Notes under the pieces: generated by a model
Told to the model about the DNA's origin: nothing
Database searches by the model: none
The model's input: only the letters and a program-made list of their open reading frames with translations
Shown: piece by piece, positions 40,026 through 48,492 of the stretch
How positions within the stretch are numbered: the first letter of the stretch is position 1
How the letters are laid out: each line of letters opens with the position of its first letter
NCBI GenBank assembly: GCA_020446425.1
Contig: JAGRES010000013.1
Coordinates: 1-64,000 of the forward strand
Direction of reading: 5' to 3'
Length of the DNA: 64,000 bases
Origin: Sphingobium sp.
GTDB taxonomy: Bacteria > Pseudomonadota > Alphaproteobacteria > Sphingomonadales > Sphingomonadaceae
Translations under genes and position numbers: made by a program

Positions 40026-40385
40026 TTATTGACCTTGCGGTGCAGGCGGCGTGGTTTGGGGCGGATTAGGCGATGGCTGGTCGAGCGGCTCGCGCAAATT
40101 GGGGTCGGGCTGAAGGTCCTGCACCACGGATGGCGCACTCGCCTCGGGAGCGGGAGTTACCCCCAGTTCCGCCAGCGGCTCGGTAGGTTTTTCAGGCGGC
40201 ATGATGGTTTCGGCCATGTTGGCCGCGCTCCCGTCATTGGCCGCATCGGCAACGGCCGCCTCGTCGCGCCGCACATTATCGACAACGATATTGGCGAGCC
40301 CCACCAGCAGTACGACACCAGCCAGCCCCGACAGGCCGATCTGGATACGCCGGATTCCTTCCTTGCGCCGCAATAGGTCGAGCAT
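40026..40385 (-). CDS. Small single-span membrane protein, unknown function
   Basis: 119 residues. A basic start (MLDLLRRKEGIRRIQIG) precedes one membrane helix (LSGLAGVVLLVGLANIVV, residues 18-35). The rest is an acidic then Pro/Gln-rich periplasmic tail ending PNPPQTTPPAPQGQ. No enzymatic motif. It starts 35 bp after cysK stops and is followed after 5 bp by the GldG-like gene, so the pair is probably co-transcribed and may work together in the envelope. Confidence 0.65.
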   Translation of the reverse strand: MLDLLRRKEGIRRIQIGLSGLAGVVLLVGLANIVVDNVRRDEAAVADAANDGSAANMAETIMPPEKPTEPLAELGVTPAPEASAPSVVQDLQPDPNLREPLDQPSPNPPQTTPPAPQGQ

Positions 40386-40420
40386 ATGCGCTCCTTACAG
40401 CATGAACGGCGAAAATGCCG

Positions 40421-41422
40421 TTAGGCCGGTTCTTTCTGCATGAGCCATGGGAAAACCGTCAAGCCCTTGGCTTCCAGCCATTCGCGATTGTACAGGCTGG
40501 AAAGGTAACGGAAGCCAGTGTCGCACAATATCGTTGCGACGCGCTTGCCCGGGCCGAGCTGTTTCGCCAGCGCAACCGCACCCGCGACATTAATGCCGCT
40601 CGACAGGCCAAGGCACAGCCCCTCCTCGGACAGCAGCCGCCGGACCCAGAGCAACCCTTCCTCATCGGAAATACGGAACTGCGTATCAATCGGCGCGCCG
40701 TCCAGATTGCCGGTAATGCGCCCCTGGCCGATTCCTTCGGCAACCGAGCTGCCCTCGGCCTTCAGTTCGCCATGCGCGTAATAATTATAGAGCGCCGCGC
40801 CATGTGGGTCAGAGAGCGCAATAGTAACATTCTCGTTCTTGGCCTTGAGGCCCATGCCGACGCCAGCAATAGTGCCACCGGTACCGGCAGCGCAGGTAAA
40901 ACCGTCCACGCGCCCATCCATCTGATCCCAGATTTCTTCGGCGGTTCCCATAATATGCGCCTTGCGGTTGGCGATATTATCGAACTGGTTGGCCCAGATC
41001 GCGCCCTCTGTTTCCTCGGCAATGCGGCGGGATGTGTGCACGAAATGACCGGGGTTGGAATAGGGCGCGGCCGGAACCAGGACGAGTTCAGCCCCCAAGG
41101 CGCGCAGCGTGTCCATCTTCTCTCGGCTCTGCGTTTCCGGCATGACGATGACGGTCTTGTACCCGCACGCATTGGCGACCAGCGCCAGGCCGATTCCGGT
41201 GTTCCCTGCCGTGCCCTCGACAATGGTTCCCCCCGCCTTGAGCACTCCCCTCTCTTCCGCATCGCGGACGATATAGAGCGCGGCCCTGTCCTTCACGCTG
41301 GCACCCGGATTGGCGAATTCGCATTTGCCGTAAATCTCACAGCCGGTTTCATCGGATGGCCCTTTCAGGCGGACCAGGGGCGTGTTGCCGATCAGGGACA
41401 ATGTATCTTTGGCCAATATCAT
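40421..41422 (-). CDS. cysK: Cysteine synthase A (O-acetylserine sulfhydrylase)
   Basis: 333-residue PLP fold-type II enzyme. The PLP lysine is in CEFANPGASVKDRAALYIV; VEGTAGNTGIGLALVANACGY corresponds to the substrate-binding 'TSGNTG' loop, here TAGNTG; AAGTGGTIAGVGMGLK is the phosphate-binding loop. It makes cysteine from O-acetylserine and sulfide. Length and motifs match an alphaproteobacterial CysK subgroup slightly longer than the enterobacterial enzyme; a related cystathionine beta-synthase activity cannot be ruled out. Confidence 0.88.
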   Translation of the reverse strand: MILAKDTLSLIGNTPLVRLKGPSDETGCEIYGKCEFANPGASVKDRAALYIVRDAEERGVLKAGGTIVEGTAGNTGIGLALVANACGYKTVIVMPETQSREKMDTLRALGAELVLVPAAPYSNPGHFVHTSRRIAEETEGAIWANQFDNIANRKAHIMGTAEEIWDQMDGRVDGFTCAAGTGGTIAGVGMGLKAKNENVTIALSDPHGAALYNYYAHGELKAEGSSVAEGIGQGRITGNLDGAPIDTQFRISDEEGLLWVRRLLSEEGLCLGLSSGINVAGAVALAKQLGPGKRVATILCDTGFRYLSSLYNREWLEAKGLTVFPWLMQKEPA

Positions 41423-41861
41423 AGCCGGTCCTTAGCGCAGCGCCCGCTTACTGCCAAGCCGACGAATTTTTCATCCGTGTAAAAGCTGTGTTTGTCGGCG
41501 CGAAATTTTCCGCAGCCCTTCCTCTCAGAGACGAGGCGTGCAAATATCGCGTCCATTCAATCCACTATGGATCAACACGTATAAGCCATTGTAACTTATA
41601 AAGAAAAAAATTCATTTTTTTCGCATTTCGATGGAACTGTCGGGGCCACCCTTCGTTCTACTATTCGGATGGCGACCCTTTGCCCCCCGCTAACGCTATC
41701 CACATACAGGAGCCCGGAACGCCTTCCCCCCACCCGCGTTCCGGGCTCGTCCCTTTCCGGCTTATGGCTTGCCCACTTCATGGAAAACGGCGGAACGAAG
41801 GCGTAAATCCAGCGTTTCTCTCTGCAGCCCAATGAGGCTTAGAACAGAAGAGAGGTACGAC
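41423..41861. other. Intergenic region between cysK and the entericidin gene
   Basis: 439 bp with no credible gene. It is AT-rich around 41580-41625 (TTATAAAGAAAAAAATTCA), a likely promoter zone for the two divergent genes, and contains one strong hairpin (separate entry). An ORF on the minus strand at 41596-41832 has no ribosome-binding site and cuts through the hairpin, so I do not call it. Confidence 0.5.
41711..41747 (+). other. Perfect 12-bp stem-loop upstream of the entericidin gene
   Basis: AGCCCGGAACGC at 41711-41722 pairs perfectly with GCGTTCCGGGCT at 41736-41747 around a 13-nt C-rich loop. No U-tract follows on either strand within 10 bases. It lies 114 bp before the entericidin ATG, so it could be a 5'-leader structure, a factor-dependent stop, or part of a small RNA. 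Confidence 0.55.
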
Positions 41862-41990
41862 ATGATCCGCACAGTATTTGCAACATTGCTTTTGGGTTCA
41901 TCGCTGCTGGTAGCGGCCTGCAACACGGTCGAAGGCGCTGGCCGCGATGTCGAAAGCGTCGGCGAGGCCGTTCAGGATGCCGCCGATTAA
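41862..41990 (+). CDS. Entericidin A/B family lipoprotein
   Basis: 42 residues: MIRTVFATLLLGSSLLVAAC forms a lipoprotein signal with lipobox LVAAC (Cys20), and the mature part NTVEGAGRDVESVGEAVQDAAD is the entericidin signature. Entericidins are small outer-membrane-associated lipoproteins linked to stress-phase membrane disturbance; here function is inferred from family only. AGAGAGG lies 8 nt before ATG 41862. Its TAA overlaps the tatC stop from the other strand. Confidence 0.85.
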   Translation: MIRTVFATLLLGSSLLVAACNTVEGAGRDVESVGEAVQDAAD

Positions 41991-42772
41991 GAAGCCTGAT
42001 CCTGCGGGGCGAGGGATTGCTCCTCGCTCCGTGCTTTCCGGTCGGTGAACCAGATCGCCAGCAGGGTAATCTCATAGAGAAGCACCAGCGGCAGCGCGAG
42101 CATCAGCTGGGAAACGACATCAGGCGGCGTGAATATGGCGGCGATAATGAAGGAAATAACGATCATATAACGGCGCATTCCGACGAGCTGCGCGCGCGAG
42201 ACGATGCCCGCCCGGTTGAGCAGCATCAGCAGCACCGGCATTAGGAAGCTGATCCCGAAGGCCAGAATGAACTGCATGACAAGGCCGAGATAGGCGTCAG
42301 CGCTGGGCAAGGCCTCCATCTCTATGCCGCTGCTGTCCCCCTGAAATTGCAGGAAGAAATGAAAGGCCGTCGGCATGACGATGAAATAAGCCAGTGACGC
42401 GCCCAGCATGAACAAAATGGGCGTCGCCAGAATGAAAGGCAGCAATGCCTTCTTTTCCTTTGCATATAGTCCCGGCGCGACAAACGCCCAGAGCTGGTTC
42501 GCGATGATGGGAAAGCTGAGGAAGAATGCGCCGAAGAACGCCACCTTCACCTGCACGAAAAAGGCCTCGTACAGCTTGGTATAGACCAGCTTGCCCTGCC
42601 CCGCTCCAAAGGCCTCACGCAGCGGATGCACGAGGATCGCGAAAAGCTGCTCGGAGAAGGTGAAGCAGAGAACGAAACCGAGAAACAGCGCCACGACACA
42701 TTTCAGCAAACGCGAGCGCAGCTCGATCAGGTGATCGAGCAACGGCGCCTTGCTGTCGTCAATGTCCTTCAT
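41987..42772 (-). CDS. tatC: Sec-independent protein translocase TatC
   Basis: 261 residues with six membrane helices. Binds twin-arginine signal peptides and forms the translocation core. N-terminal PLLDHLIELRSRLLKCVVALFLGF is the TatC hallmark; FAFVAPGLYAKEKKALLPF is present as LWAFVAPGLYAKEKKALLPF, and FGISFLMPVLLMLL lies in helix 4. ATG overlaps the tatB stop by 4 bases. Confidence 0.96.
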   Translation of the reverse strand: MKDIDDSKAPLLDHLIELRSRLLKCVVALFLGFVLCFTFSEQLFAILVHPLREAFGAGQGKLVYTKLYEAFFVQVKVAFFGAFFLSFPIIANQLWAFVAPGLYAKEKKALLPFILATPILFMLGASLAYFIVMPTAFHFFLQFQGDSSGIEMEALPSADAYLGLVMQFILAFGISFLMPVLLMLLNRAGIVSRAQLVGMRRYMIVISFIIAAIFTPPDVVSQLMLALPLVLLYEITLLAIWFTDRKARSEEQSLAPQDQAS

Positions 42773-43152
42773 GCGCTCTTGCCGCCGGTTGGCTCGTCAC
42801 CAAATGGCAGGCCCGGCTGGGTGTTGGTTTCCACCGCTTTTGCTTCTTTAGGGCCTTCCTGCTGAGCAGGTGGGGGCAGTGCTTCCATGGGCGCGGTATC
42901 CGGCTCAGCTTCCGCGCCGGGATATTGCTCCATGATCCGCTTGTTCTCGGCGGCCCACTTTTTCTCCATTTCCTCCATCTCGACCTCGCGCATCATCGCG
43001 TCGACGCCTGAGCGGAAATGGCGCGACATGGCCCGCGCCTTGCCGATGACCTGCCCCACCTTGTACATGGCGCGGGGCAAATCCTTCGGCCCGATCACGA
43101 CAACCGCGACGATCGCGACAAGCAGCAATTCTGTCGGTGCTATGTCGAACAT
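42769..43152 (-). CDS. tatB: Sec-independent protein translocase TatB
   Basis: 127 residues: MFDIAPTELLLVAIVAVVVIGPKDLP holds the short membrane helix and the Gly-Pro hinge, followed by an amphipathic helix (RAMYKVGQVIGKARAMSRHFRSGVDAMMREVEMEE) and an acidic Pro-rich tail. The helix length and the 'FDIAPTE' start mark TatB rather than TatA. 32 bp downstream of tatA. Confidence 0.94.
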   Translation of the reverse strand: MFDIAPTELLLVAIVAVVVIGPKDLPRAMYKVGQVIGKARAMSRHFRSGVDAMMREVEMEEMEKKWAAENKRIMEQYPGAEAEPDTAPMEALPPPAQQEGPKEAKAVETNTQPGLPFGDEPTGGKSA

Positions 43153-43184
43153 GGCTTAACCGGTGCGCACGGCGAGAGCGCCGC

Positions 43185-43418
43185 CTAGCCCTGCTTCTGC
43201 TCTTCCTTGGTGGCGGACGTGGAGGAATTGGACGCAGCCTGCCCCTCGATATGCTTTACCGGGCGCGACGCATCATCCTCATCGTCGGACATACCCTTCT
43301 TGAAGGCCTTGATGCCCTTGGCGACATCGCCCATCAGTGAAGAAATCCGGCCACCGCCGAACAACAGCACGATGACGAGCACAACCAGCACCCAGTGCAT
43401 CAGCGAAAACGAACCCAT
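43185..43418 (-). CDS. tatA: Sec-independent protein translocase TatA
   Basis: 77 residues with one membrane helix ([35 protein letters not shown]). The FG motif and following amphipathic helix with F-K-K-G are typical TatA. ATG 43418 has GGAG 7 nt upstream; an in-frame TTG at 43424 is not needed. First gene of tatABC, 28 bp after scpB. Confidence 0.94.
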   Translation of the reverse strand: MGSFSLMHWVLVVLVIVLLFGGGRISSLMGDVAKGIKAFKKGMSDDEDDASRPVKHIEGQAASNSSTSATKEEQKQG

Positions 43419-43446
43419 TACCAATCTCCTTGGAATATGGCCCTAT

Positions 43447-44061
43447 CTAGGCCTCTTCCTCATCCATTTCCAGCGGCGATTCCGCATCGTCCTGTTCGCT
43501 GAGACCTTCCATCGCCAAATCGACGGGGTCCAGCAGGCCAGCAGCGCGCAAATCGTCTATACCGGGCAGGTCCTTGCGGCTGGACAGGCCAAAATGCGTC
43601 AGGAATTCCGGAGTCGTCGCATAAATCAGCGGCCGTCCCGGCACTTCCCGCCTGCCTGCGGGGCGAATCCAGCCCGCCTCCATCAGCACATCAAGCGTGC
43701 CCTTCGCGACTTGAACGCCGCGAATCGCCTCAATCTCGGCGCGGCTGACCGGCTCATGATAGGCGATAATCGCCAGAGTTTCCATGCCCGCGCGGCTCAG
43801 CTTGCGCGGCTCGTCCTTTTCCCGGCGCAGCAGATGCGCCATGTCGGGCGCGGTCTGGAAATGCCAGCGCCCGCCGCGCTCGACCAGATTGACACCGCGT
43901 CCCGCATAATCCTCCGCAAGCTGCCCGAGCATCGCGGCCAAATCGGGGACATCGCCCAATGTCTGGCGCAGCTGCGCGACCGAGAGCGGCTCTTCGCTGG
44001 CGAACAGCGCGGCCTCAATCGCCCGCACGACATCGTCGGCTTCTTCGTCAAACCGGCTCAT
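43447..44061 (-). CDS. scpB: Segregation and condensation protein B
   Basis: 204 residues. Two winged-helix domains; VRAIEAALFASEEPLSVAQL at the N-terminus and LSRAGMETLAIIAYHEPVSRAEIEAIRGV in the second domain are ScpB signatures. With ScpA it forms the regulatory subcomplex of SMC condensin. Overlaps scpA by 4 bases. An acidic tail (EQDDAESPLEMDEEEA) follows the last domain. Confidence 0.95.
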   Translation of the reverse strand: MSRFDEEADDVVRAIEAALFASEEPLSVAQLRQTLGDVPDLAAMLGQLAEDYAGRGVNLVERGGRWHFQTAPDMAHLLRREKDEPRKLSRAGMETLAIIAYHEPVSRAEIEAIRGVQVAKGTLDVLMEAGWIRPAGRREVPGRPLIYATTPEFLTHFGLSSRKDLPGIDDLRAAGLLDPVDLAMEGLSEQDDAESPLEMDEEEA

Positions 44062-44870
44062 GCGTCCGCTTCCTCCCGCTGTTCCATCTCAGGCTCCGCT
44101 GCGGCAGGCCGCAGAAAAATCGGCGCAAAAATCTCTTCCTGCTTGATATCCACCCGGCCCTGACGCGCCAGCTCCAATATGGCGACAAAGCTGGACGCAA
44201 GCGCCGATCTGCCGAGCGCGCCGGACAGTCCGTCGGGCAAGAACGCCTCCAGCCGGGTCCAGTCGAGCCGCGCACCGACCAGCGCACCGACCCGCTCCAG
44301 CGCCTCGTCCAGCGTCATCACCGGGCGGCGTGACACGATATGCATCGCTGGCTGGGTCCGCGCCTTCACCTGACCATAAGCGGTCATCAGGTCATAAAGG
44401 CTGGCCTGCCAGATCGCGACTTTCTCGACCTTCAGCCCTTCCGGCGCGCCGCGCGCGAATACATCGCGCCCCAGCCTGTCCCGCGCCATCAGCCGCGCAC
44501 CGGCATCGCGCATTGCCGACAGGCGCTGCAAGCGCAATTGCAAACGCAGCGCCAGCTCTTCAGGCGATGGGTCTTCCTGCTGCGCCTTGGGCAACAACAG
44601 CGCCGATTTGAGATAGGCCAGCCACGCCGCCATCACCAGATAATCGGCCGCCAGCTCCAGCTTCATCGCGCGCGCGCTTGCGATGAATTCGAGATATTGC
44701 TCGACCAGCGCGAGGATCGAGATTTCCCGCAGATCGACCTTCTGCGAACGCGCCAGCGTCAGCAGCAGATCGAGCGGCCCTTCCCAGCTGTCGAAACTGA
44801 CAGTCAGCACATCCTCGCCGGCGCGCGGCGCCTCAAACAGGTCAATGGCGTCGTCCATCGTCGCCATCAC
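44058..44870 (-). CDS. scpA: Segregation and condensation protein A
   Basis: 270-residue kleisin of SMC condensin. SWEGPLDLLLTLARSQKVDLREISILALVEQYLEFI is the N-terminal helical domain that contacts the SMC neck; the C-terminal winged helix includes LEAFLPDGLSGALGRSALASSFVAILELARQGRVDIKQEE. ATG overlaps the nagZ stop (ATGA), ATG 44861 is an alternative. Confidence 0.95.
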   Translation of the reverse strand: MMATMDDAIDLFEAPRAGEDVLTVSFDSWEGPLDLLLTLARSQKVDLREISILALVEQYLEFIASARAMKLELAADYLVMAAWLAYLKSALLLPKAQQEDPSPEELALRLQLRLQRLSAMRDAGARLMARDRLGRDVFARGAPEGLKVEKVAIWQASLYDLMTAYGQVKARTQPAMHIVSRRPVMTLDEALERVGALVGARLDWTRLEAFLPDGLSGALGRSALASSFVAILELARQGRVDIKQEEIFAPIFLRPAAAEPEMEQREEADA

Positions 44871-45877
44871 GCCATCACCTCCAGCAGCGCATCCCGACGC
44901 GCCAGCAGACTTTCCAGTGGTTCATCGGACATCGCCCCGGCGGCCCATGCCATCGCGCGGTCCAGCCGCACGCGCGATGCGGTGCTGATATCGGGCAGGC
45001 GCTGCGCTATCCCCACCATGTCCTCCATTTTCGCCCAGCAGTTGAGCGCCAGATCGCATCCGGCCTCAACCACCCCCGCGGCCAAAGCGGGAATATCCCC
45101 CTTCAATGCCTTCATGTCGAGGTCATCGGACATCAAAAGGCCGTCATAACCGATGCGATCGCGAATTATCTTGTGGATAACCTCCGGCGACAGGCTCGCG
45201 GGGCGCTCGGCATCCCATGCGGTATAGACGATATGCGCGGTCATGCCCATCGGAGCCTGATTGAGGGTGATGAAGGGTTCCAGGTCTGTCGCCAGCGCTG
45301 CTTCATCGGCGATGACGGTGGGCAGCTCATGATGGCTGTCCACCAGCGCACGGCCATGGCCCGGTATATGCTTGACGATGCCGACCACGCCGCCCGCCTT
45401 CAGGCCATCGAGCACCGCCCGGCCCAGCGCCGCTACGCGCATCGGGTCCGTGCCCAGCGTGCGGTCACCCATGATATCGCTCGCGCCGTCTTGCCGCACA
45501 TCGAGCAGCGGCAGCGCATCGACGGTGATGCCGCATTCGCGCAAGGTCGCGGCAATCGCCTGCGCATTGGCGCGCGCCGCCTCAATCGCTGTTGATGGCG
45601 CGACCTCATACAGGGCATCGAAGCGCTGCATCGGCGGAAATTCCGGCCAGACCGGCGGCTTCATGCGCGCCACGCGCCCGCCTTCCTGGTCGATCATGAT
45701 CAGCAGGTCATCGCGACCGTGCAGGGCGCGCAGATCGTCCGTCAGCGCGCGTAGCTGGTCCCTGTCGCGGCAATTGCGCTGAAACAATATATATCCCGCC
45801 GGATCGCTTTCGCGGAAAAAGGCGCGCTCGTCCCCGCTAAGCTGTTCCCCGGCCAGACCGAAAATCACTGGCTTCAT
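44867..45877 (-). CDS. nagZ: Beta-N-acetylhexosaminidase NagZ
   Basis: 336-residue GH3 enzyme that removes GlcNAc from muropeptides during peptidoglycan recycling. Signatures: KHIPGHGRALVDSHHELP, carrying the catalytic His/Asp loop, and GLLMSDDLDMKAL with the nucleophile aspartate; LIMIDQEGGRVARMKPP is also typical. Cytoplasmic. In related genomes it usually follows the SPOR gene directly; here 160 bp and a two-gene cassette separate them, so it probably needs its own promoter. Confidence 0.95.
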   Translation of the reverse strand: MKPVIFGLAGEQLSGDERAFFRESDPAGYILFQRNCRDRDQLRALTDDLRALHGRDDLLIMIDQEGGRVARMKPPVWPEFPPMQRFDALYEVAPSTAIEAARANAQAIAATLRECGITVDALPLLDVRQDGASDIMGDRTLGTDPMRVAALGRAVLDGLKAGGVVGIVKHIPGHGRALVDSHHELPTVIADEAALATDLEPFITLNQAPMGMTAHIVYTAWDAERPASLSPEVIHKIIRDRIGYDGLLMSDDLDMKALKGDIPALAAGVVEAGCDLALNCWAKMEDMVGIAQRLPDISTASRVRLDRAMAWAAGAMSDEPLESLLARRDALLEVMA

Positions 45878-45985
45878 GAGCAGAGATTAGCGGCCATCGC
45901 CCTCGTCGCAAAGCGCGAATGCGTTTGTTGGCGAAAATGGCGAGCTCTACCAAGCGTTCTATTCATTAGATAATGGCCACTAACA

Positions 45986-45997
45986 ATAGCCAGCCAT
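45986..45997 (+). repeat. Left copy of a 12-bp inverted repeat flanking the accessory cassette
   Basis: ATAGCCAGCCAT, 40 bp after the stop of the VWA-like gene. Its exact complement is at 48493-48504, 24 bp upstream of the first cassette gene. Neighbouring bases do not extend the match. Confidence 0.55.
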
Positions 45998-46037
45998 TTA
46001 ACCCAAACATCATTGAAGCACTAGGAATTTGGCCTAA

Positions 46038-46892
46038 CTACATCTTATCGTCATGCCAAACGGAGCGATCGGATGGTTCACCAAGGGCTAGGGCGTGACC
46101 AAGGGCAACATCGGCTCCTTGGTCGCGAAAGTAGGACTCCCAAAATTCGCGATGTCTCTCGCCTTGAAACCTTATACTGGGGCGGCGGACATATTGAATG
46201 CGAATTTCCGCGCCCTTCATGTCCGAACCATATTGTTCAATCAACGCCTTAGGTATTTGATACCGGCGCCTGTCCGAACGTCCATATTGCGAAAAAACTC
46301 GGCTATATTGAGCCATATCGGAGAGAATAACTACCCGGCGCTTCTTCACATCGGGCCCAAAGTCGGTGCGTCTAAACAGTGTACCAACCGATTCAGCAAT
46401 CGGAGATGCAGGCTGCACCGGTGTCTTTTCAAGATCTGCAAGGAATTTATCAAGGCGCTTACCAACCATAGCGCGAAACTGCTTATCAAGGGCGACTGGG
46501 TTGTTAGTAATGCCATTCCCTTCCGATCCAACCTTGACTCTACACACGGTGATTGTGTCAACATCGGTATCGACCGAAGCTGAAATCGTTCGGATGGTGA
46601 GTACGCCGTTGATTGGAAGCCAAAAATATTCGTTTCGAATCAAATCTCGAGCAAAATCAAGTTCTGATTTTGGCAGAGCGTCGGTCTGATCAACAAGAAC
46701 GAAAGTACGCGCCTGCGGTGCTGTGTGGCGACCGATCGGACAGCCATTCTCTTTGTTACGTGCTGGTTCACGGGTCGCATAGACTGTGTATGCACCAAGC
46801 ACCGCAGCAAGCAGTGCAAGAGCCATCAGGATAATGCCTGTTCGATCGTCCCGCTTACGTCGATCATATGCACGCCCATAATGCTGGGCCAT
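46038..46892 (-). CDS. Membrane-anchored VWA-like protein of unknown function
   Basis: 284 residues. A basic N-terminus, then one membrane helix (IILMALALLAAVLGAYTVY, 20-38), leaving about 240 residues outside. The soluble part looks like a von Willebrand A-type fold: a hydrophobic strand ending in a D-x-T motif (TFVLVDQTDALP, 63-74), a Ser-containing loop PASPIAESVG (161-170), and VVILSDMAQYS (187-197) in the place of the third metal-site motif. Fold and metal binding are my inference. It begins inside the stop of the coiled-coil gene (TGATG), so the two are coupled. GC content is visibly lower than in nagZ or argS. Confidence 0.6.
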   Translation of the reverse strand: MAQHYGRAYDRRKRDDRTGIILMALALLAAVLGAYTVYATREPARNKENGCPIGRHTAPQARTFVLVDQTDALPKSELDFARDLIRNEYFWLPINGVLTIRTISASVDTDVDTITVCRVKVGSEGNGITNNPVALDKQFRAMVGKRLDKFLADLEKTPVQPASPIAESVGTLFRRTDFGPDVKKRRVVILSDMAQYSRVFSQYGRSDRRRYQIPKALIEQYGSDMKGAEIRIQYVRRPSIRFQGERHREFWESYFRDQGADVALGHALALGEPSDRSVWHDDKM

Positions 46893-48469
46893 CAGCTATT
46901 CTCTATCTCCGCATCACGCATTGCGGCTTTTGCCTCTTTTGTGGCTTCGGCTTTCACCGAACTTACGCGTTTATCGAGTGCGGCTAAAGCTACGTTAATT
47001 TCGGCATTGAGCTCCCTAATCGTGTCGGCGTTAGTTTCCACCAACTCATCGGCCGCGATTTTCAATGCGGAAATCTCCTTTAACGAGGCGTCGGTTTCTG
47101 CAAGGTAGCGATCAACAGTTGTGCTTTTCTCACCCGCTAGACCATAATGACGATTTCGATAATCGGCGCTATTGGGAAATGTCTCAAAATAGGCTGGCGG
47201 TTCGCTGTCGTCGCCACGCACCTCGACATTGATGTCGCGATAAATCTTTAATAGCTGCGTACCGCCAGCAACCCATTCGTCTTCGCTATCACGAACTTCC
47301 TTTTCGCGTTGGCGTGCGAGACCGATAAGATTTGCGATAGTAAGCGCCTGACCTTTTGATCTCAGTTCCTCGCGCTCGGCCTCGGCAACGACCTCCTTTG
47401 CCTTGTCTCGCGCCGCGGCGCGCAAATCGACAAGAGCGGTTTCGAAATCCTGTCGCGCAGTGCGGGCACGCTTGTCGAATTTTTTATAGTCTGGATAACG
47501 GTCGGCGAAATCGTCCCAACCTTCTTTGGCGGCGATAAAATGGATGAACAGACCAAGGCATAGGAGCGCCCAGGCAAGAATGGAGTCGAAGTTATACAGA
47601 CCGTTTTCCTTAATATGGCTCACGGTCTGAGCGGTGAGCCCCGCAAAGTTAAAGTCATAATTGGGATCAGCCGCAGCCTTTTCCGCAACATCGCGAAACT
47701 GCGCAATTGCAAGGTTCCAAACAATGGCCCCGCCATGGCAGACAATCATAACAAAACCGCCAAGAACTCTCCGGCGCCATTCAATATGGCCTAGATTTCG
47801 CCAACCATACATTCCGGCTGATACACCCAGCGCAATATTGAGCATGCTAATCGTCAGCGCAATCAAAGCCCCCGCAGCTGGTCCGCCACTCAGCACATCG
47901 CCAAGTAGAAAGCCATTTGCCATAGATTCAAGCACTAACATTGCGGAGATGACACCCAAGACAAGGATAATAGAATCCTTGTAATGGGCCTGCCGCTCTA
48001 GTTTATTCTTATTGCGGAAGTATCGAAGGTCCTTATGCAATGTCAGGTCGCTCTGCCGTAATTGCTGAATATAGCCGGATCGTTCAGCGAAGACTTCGTT
48101 CATAGCGATCCCGATACGCGCCTTATAATTCTTCTCATCGATCAGGGATGGTAGCGATTGCCGCCCTCCAGCTAAGGCCGTACCAAGCTGCTCCGCCAGA
48201 AACTGGTTGAGCATAAGGATTCCACTGAATATGCGGTTGCAAATTTCGAGCTGCGGCTCGTTCAACGACTGATCACTACTCGCGGGCTGGTCCATACGGC
48301 CATGCGTACGGGCCTGCTCATCCAGATCGAGCTCTTCGCGTATCTTTTCAATCTCGATTCGGCGTTCTTTGCCTAGATCAGGAATCCAGAGTGTATGGTC
48401 CTTATTCCAGCGCTGTCCAGAAACATCCATTTCGCCGATAGGGCTAGGTCCCCTCACCGCCACATCCAC
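46892..48469 (-). CDS. Polytopic membrane protein with coiled-coil tail, unknown function
   Basis: 525 residues. Residues 1-160 are soluble and charged; four hydrophobic helices lie at about 166-186, 198-220, 234-256 and 295-313; residues 325-525 are a long charged region with two coiled-coil stretches (about 335-395 and 455-520). No ATPase, nuclease or transporter motif is seen. The start is probably GTG 48469, preceded by a G-rich run; ATG 48430 is possible. First gene of a two-gene operon with the VWA-like gene. Low GC and the break in a conserved operon suggest horizontal arrival. Confidence 0.6.
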   Translation of the reverse strand: MDVAVRGPSPIGEMDVSGQRWNKDHTLWIPDLGKERRIEIEKIREELDLDEQARTHGRMDQPASSDQSLNEPQLEICNRIFSGILMLNQFLAEQLGTALAGGRQSLPSLIDEKNYKARIGIAMNEVFAERSGYIQQLRQSDLTLHKDLRYFRNKNKLERQAHYKDSIILVLGVISAMLVLESMANGFLLGDVLSGGPAAGALIALTISMLNIALGVSAGMYGWRNLGHIEWRRRVLGGFVMIVCHGGAIVWNLAIAQFRDVAEKAAADPNYDFNFAGLTAQTVSHIKENGLYNFDSILAWALLCLGLFIHFIAAKEGWDDFADRYPDYKKFDKRARTARQDFETALVDLRAAARDKAKEVVAEAEREELRSKGQALTIANLIGLARQREKEVRDSEDEWVAGGTQLLKIYRDINVEVRGDDSEPPAYFETFPNSADYRNRHYGLAGEKSTTVDRYLAETDASLKEISALKIAADELVETNADTIRELNAEINVALAALDKRVSSVKAEATKEAKAAMRDAEIENS

Positions 48470-48492
48470 CCCCCATGGTCAATTGGAGCAGT

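Noticed and set aside
41596-41832. 78-codon ORF on the minus strand in the cysK-entericidin gap
   Set aside because: No ribosome-binding site, spans the 12-bp hairpin, and composition is unlike coding sequence.
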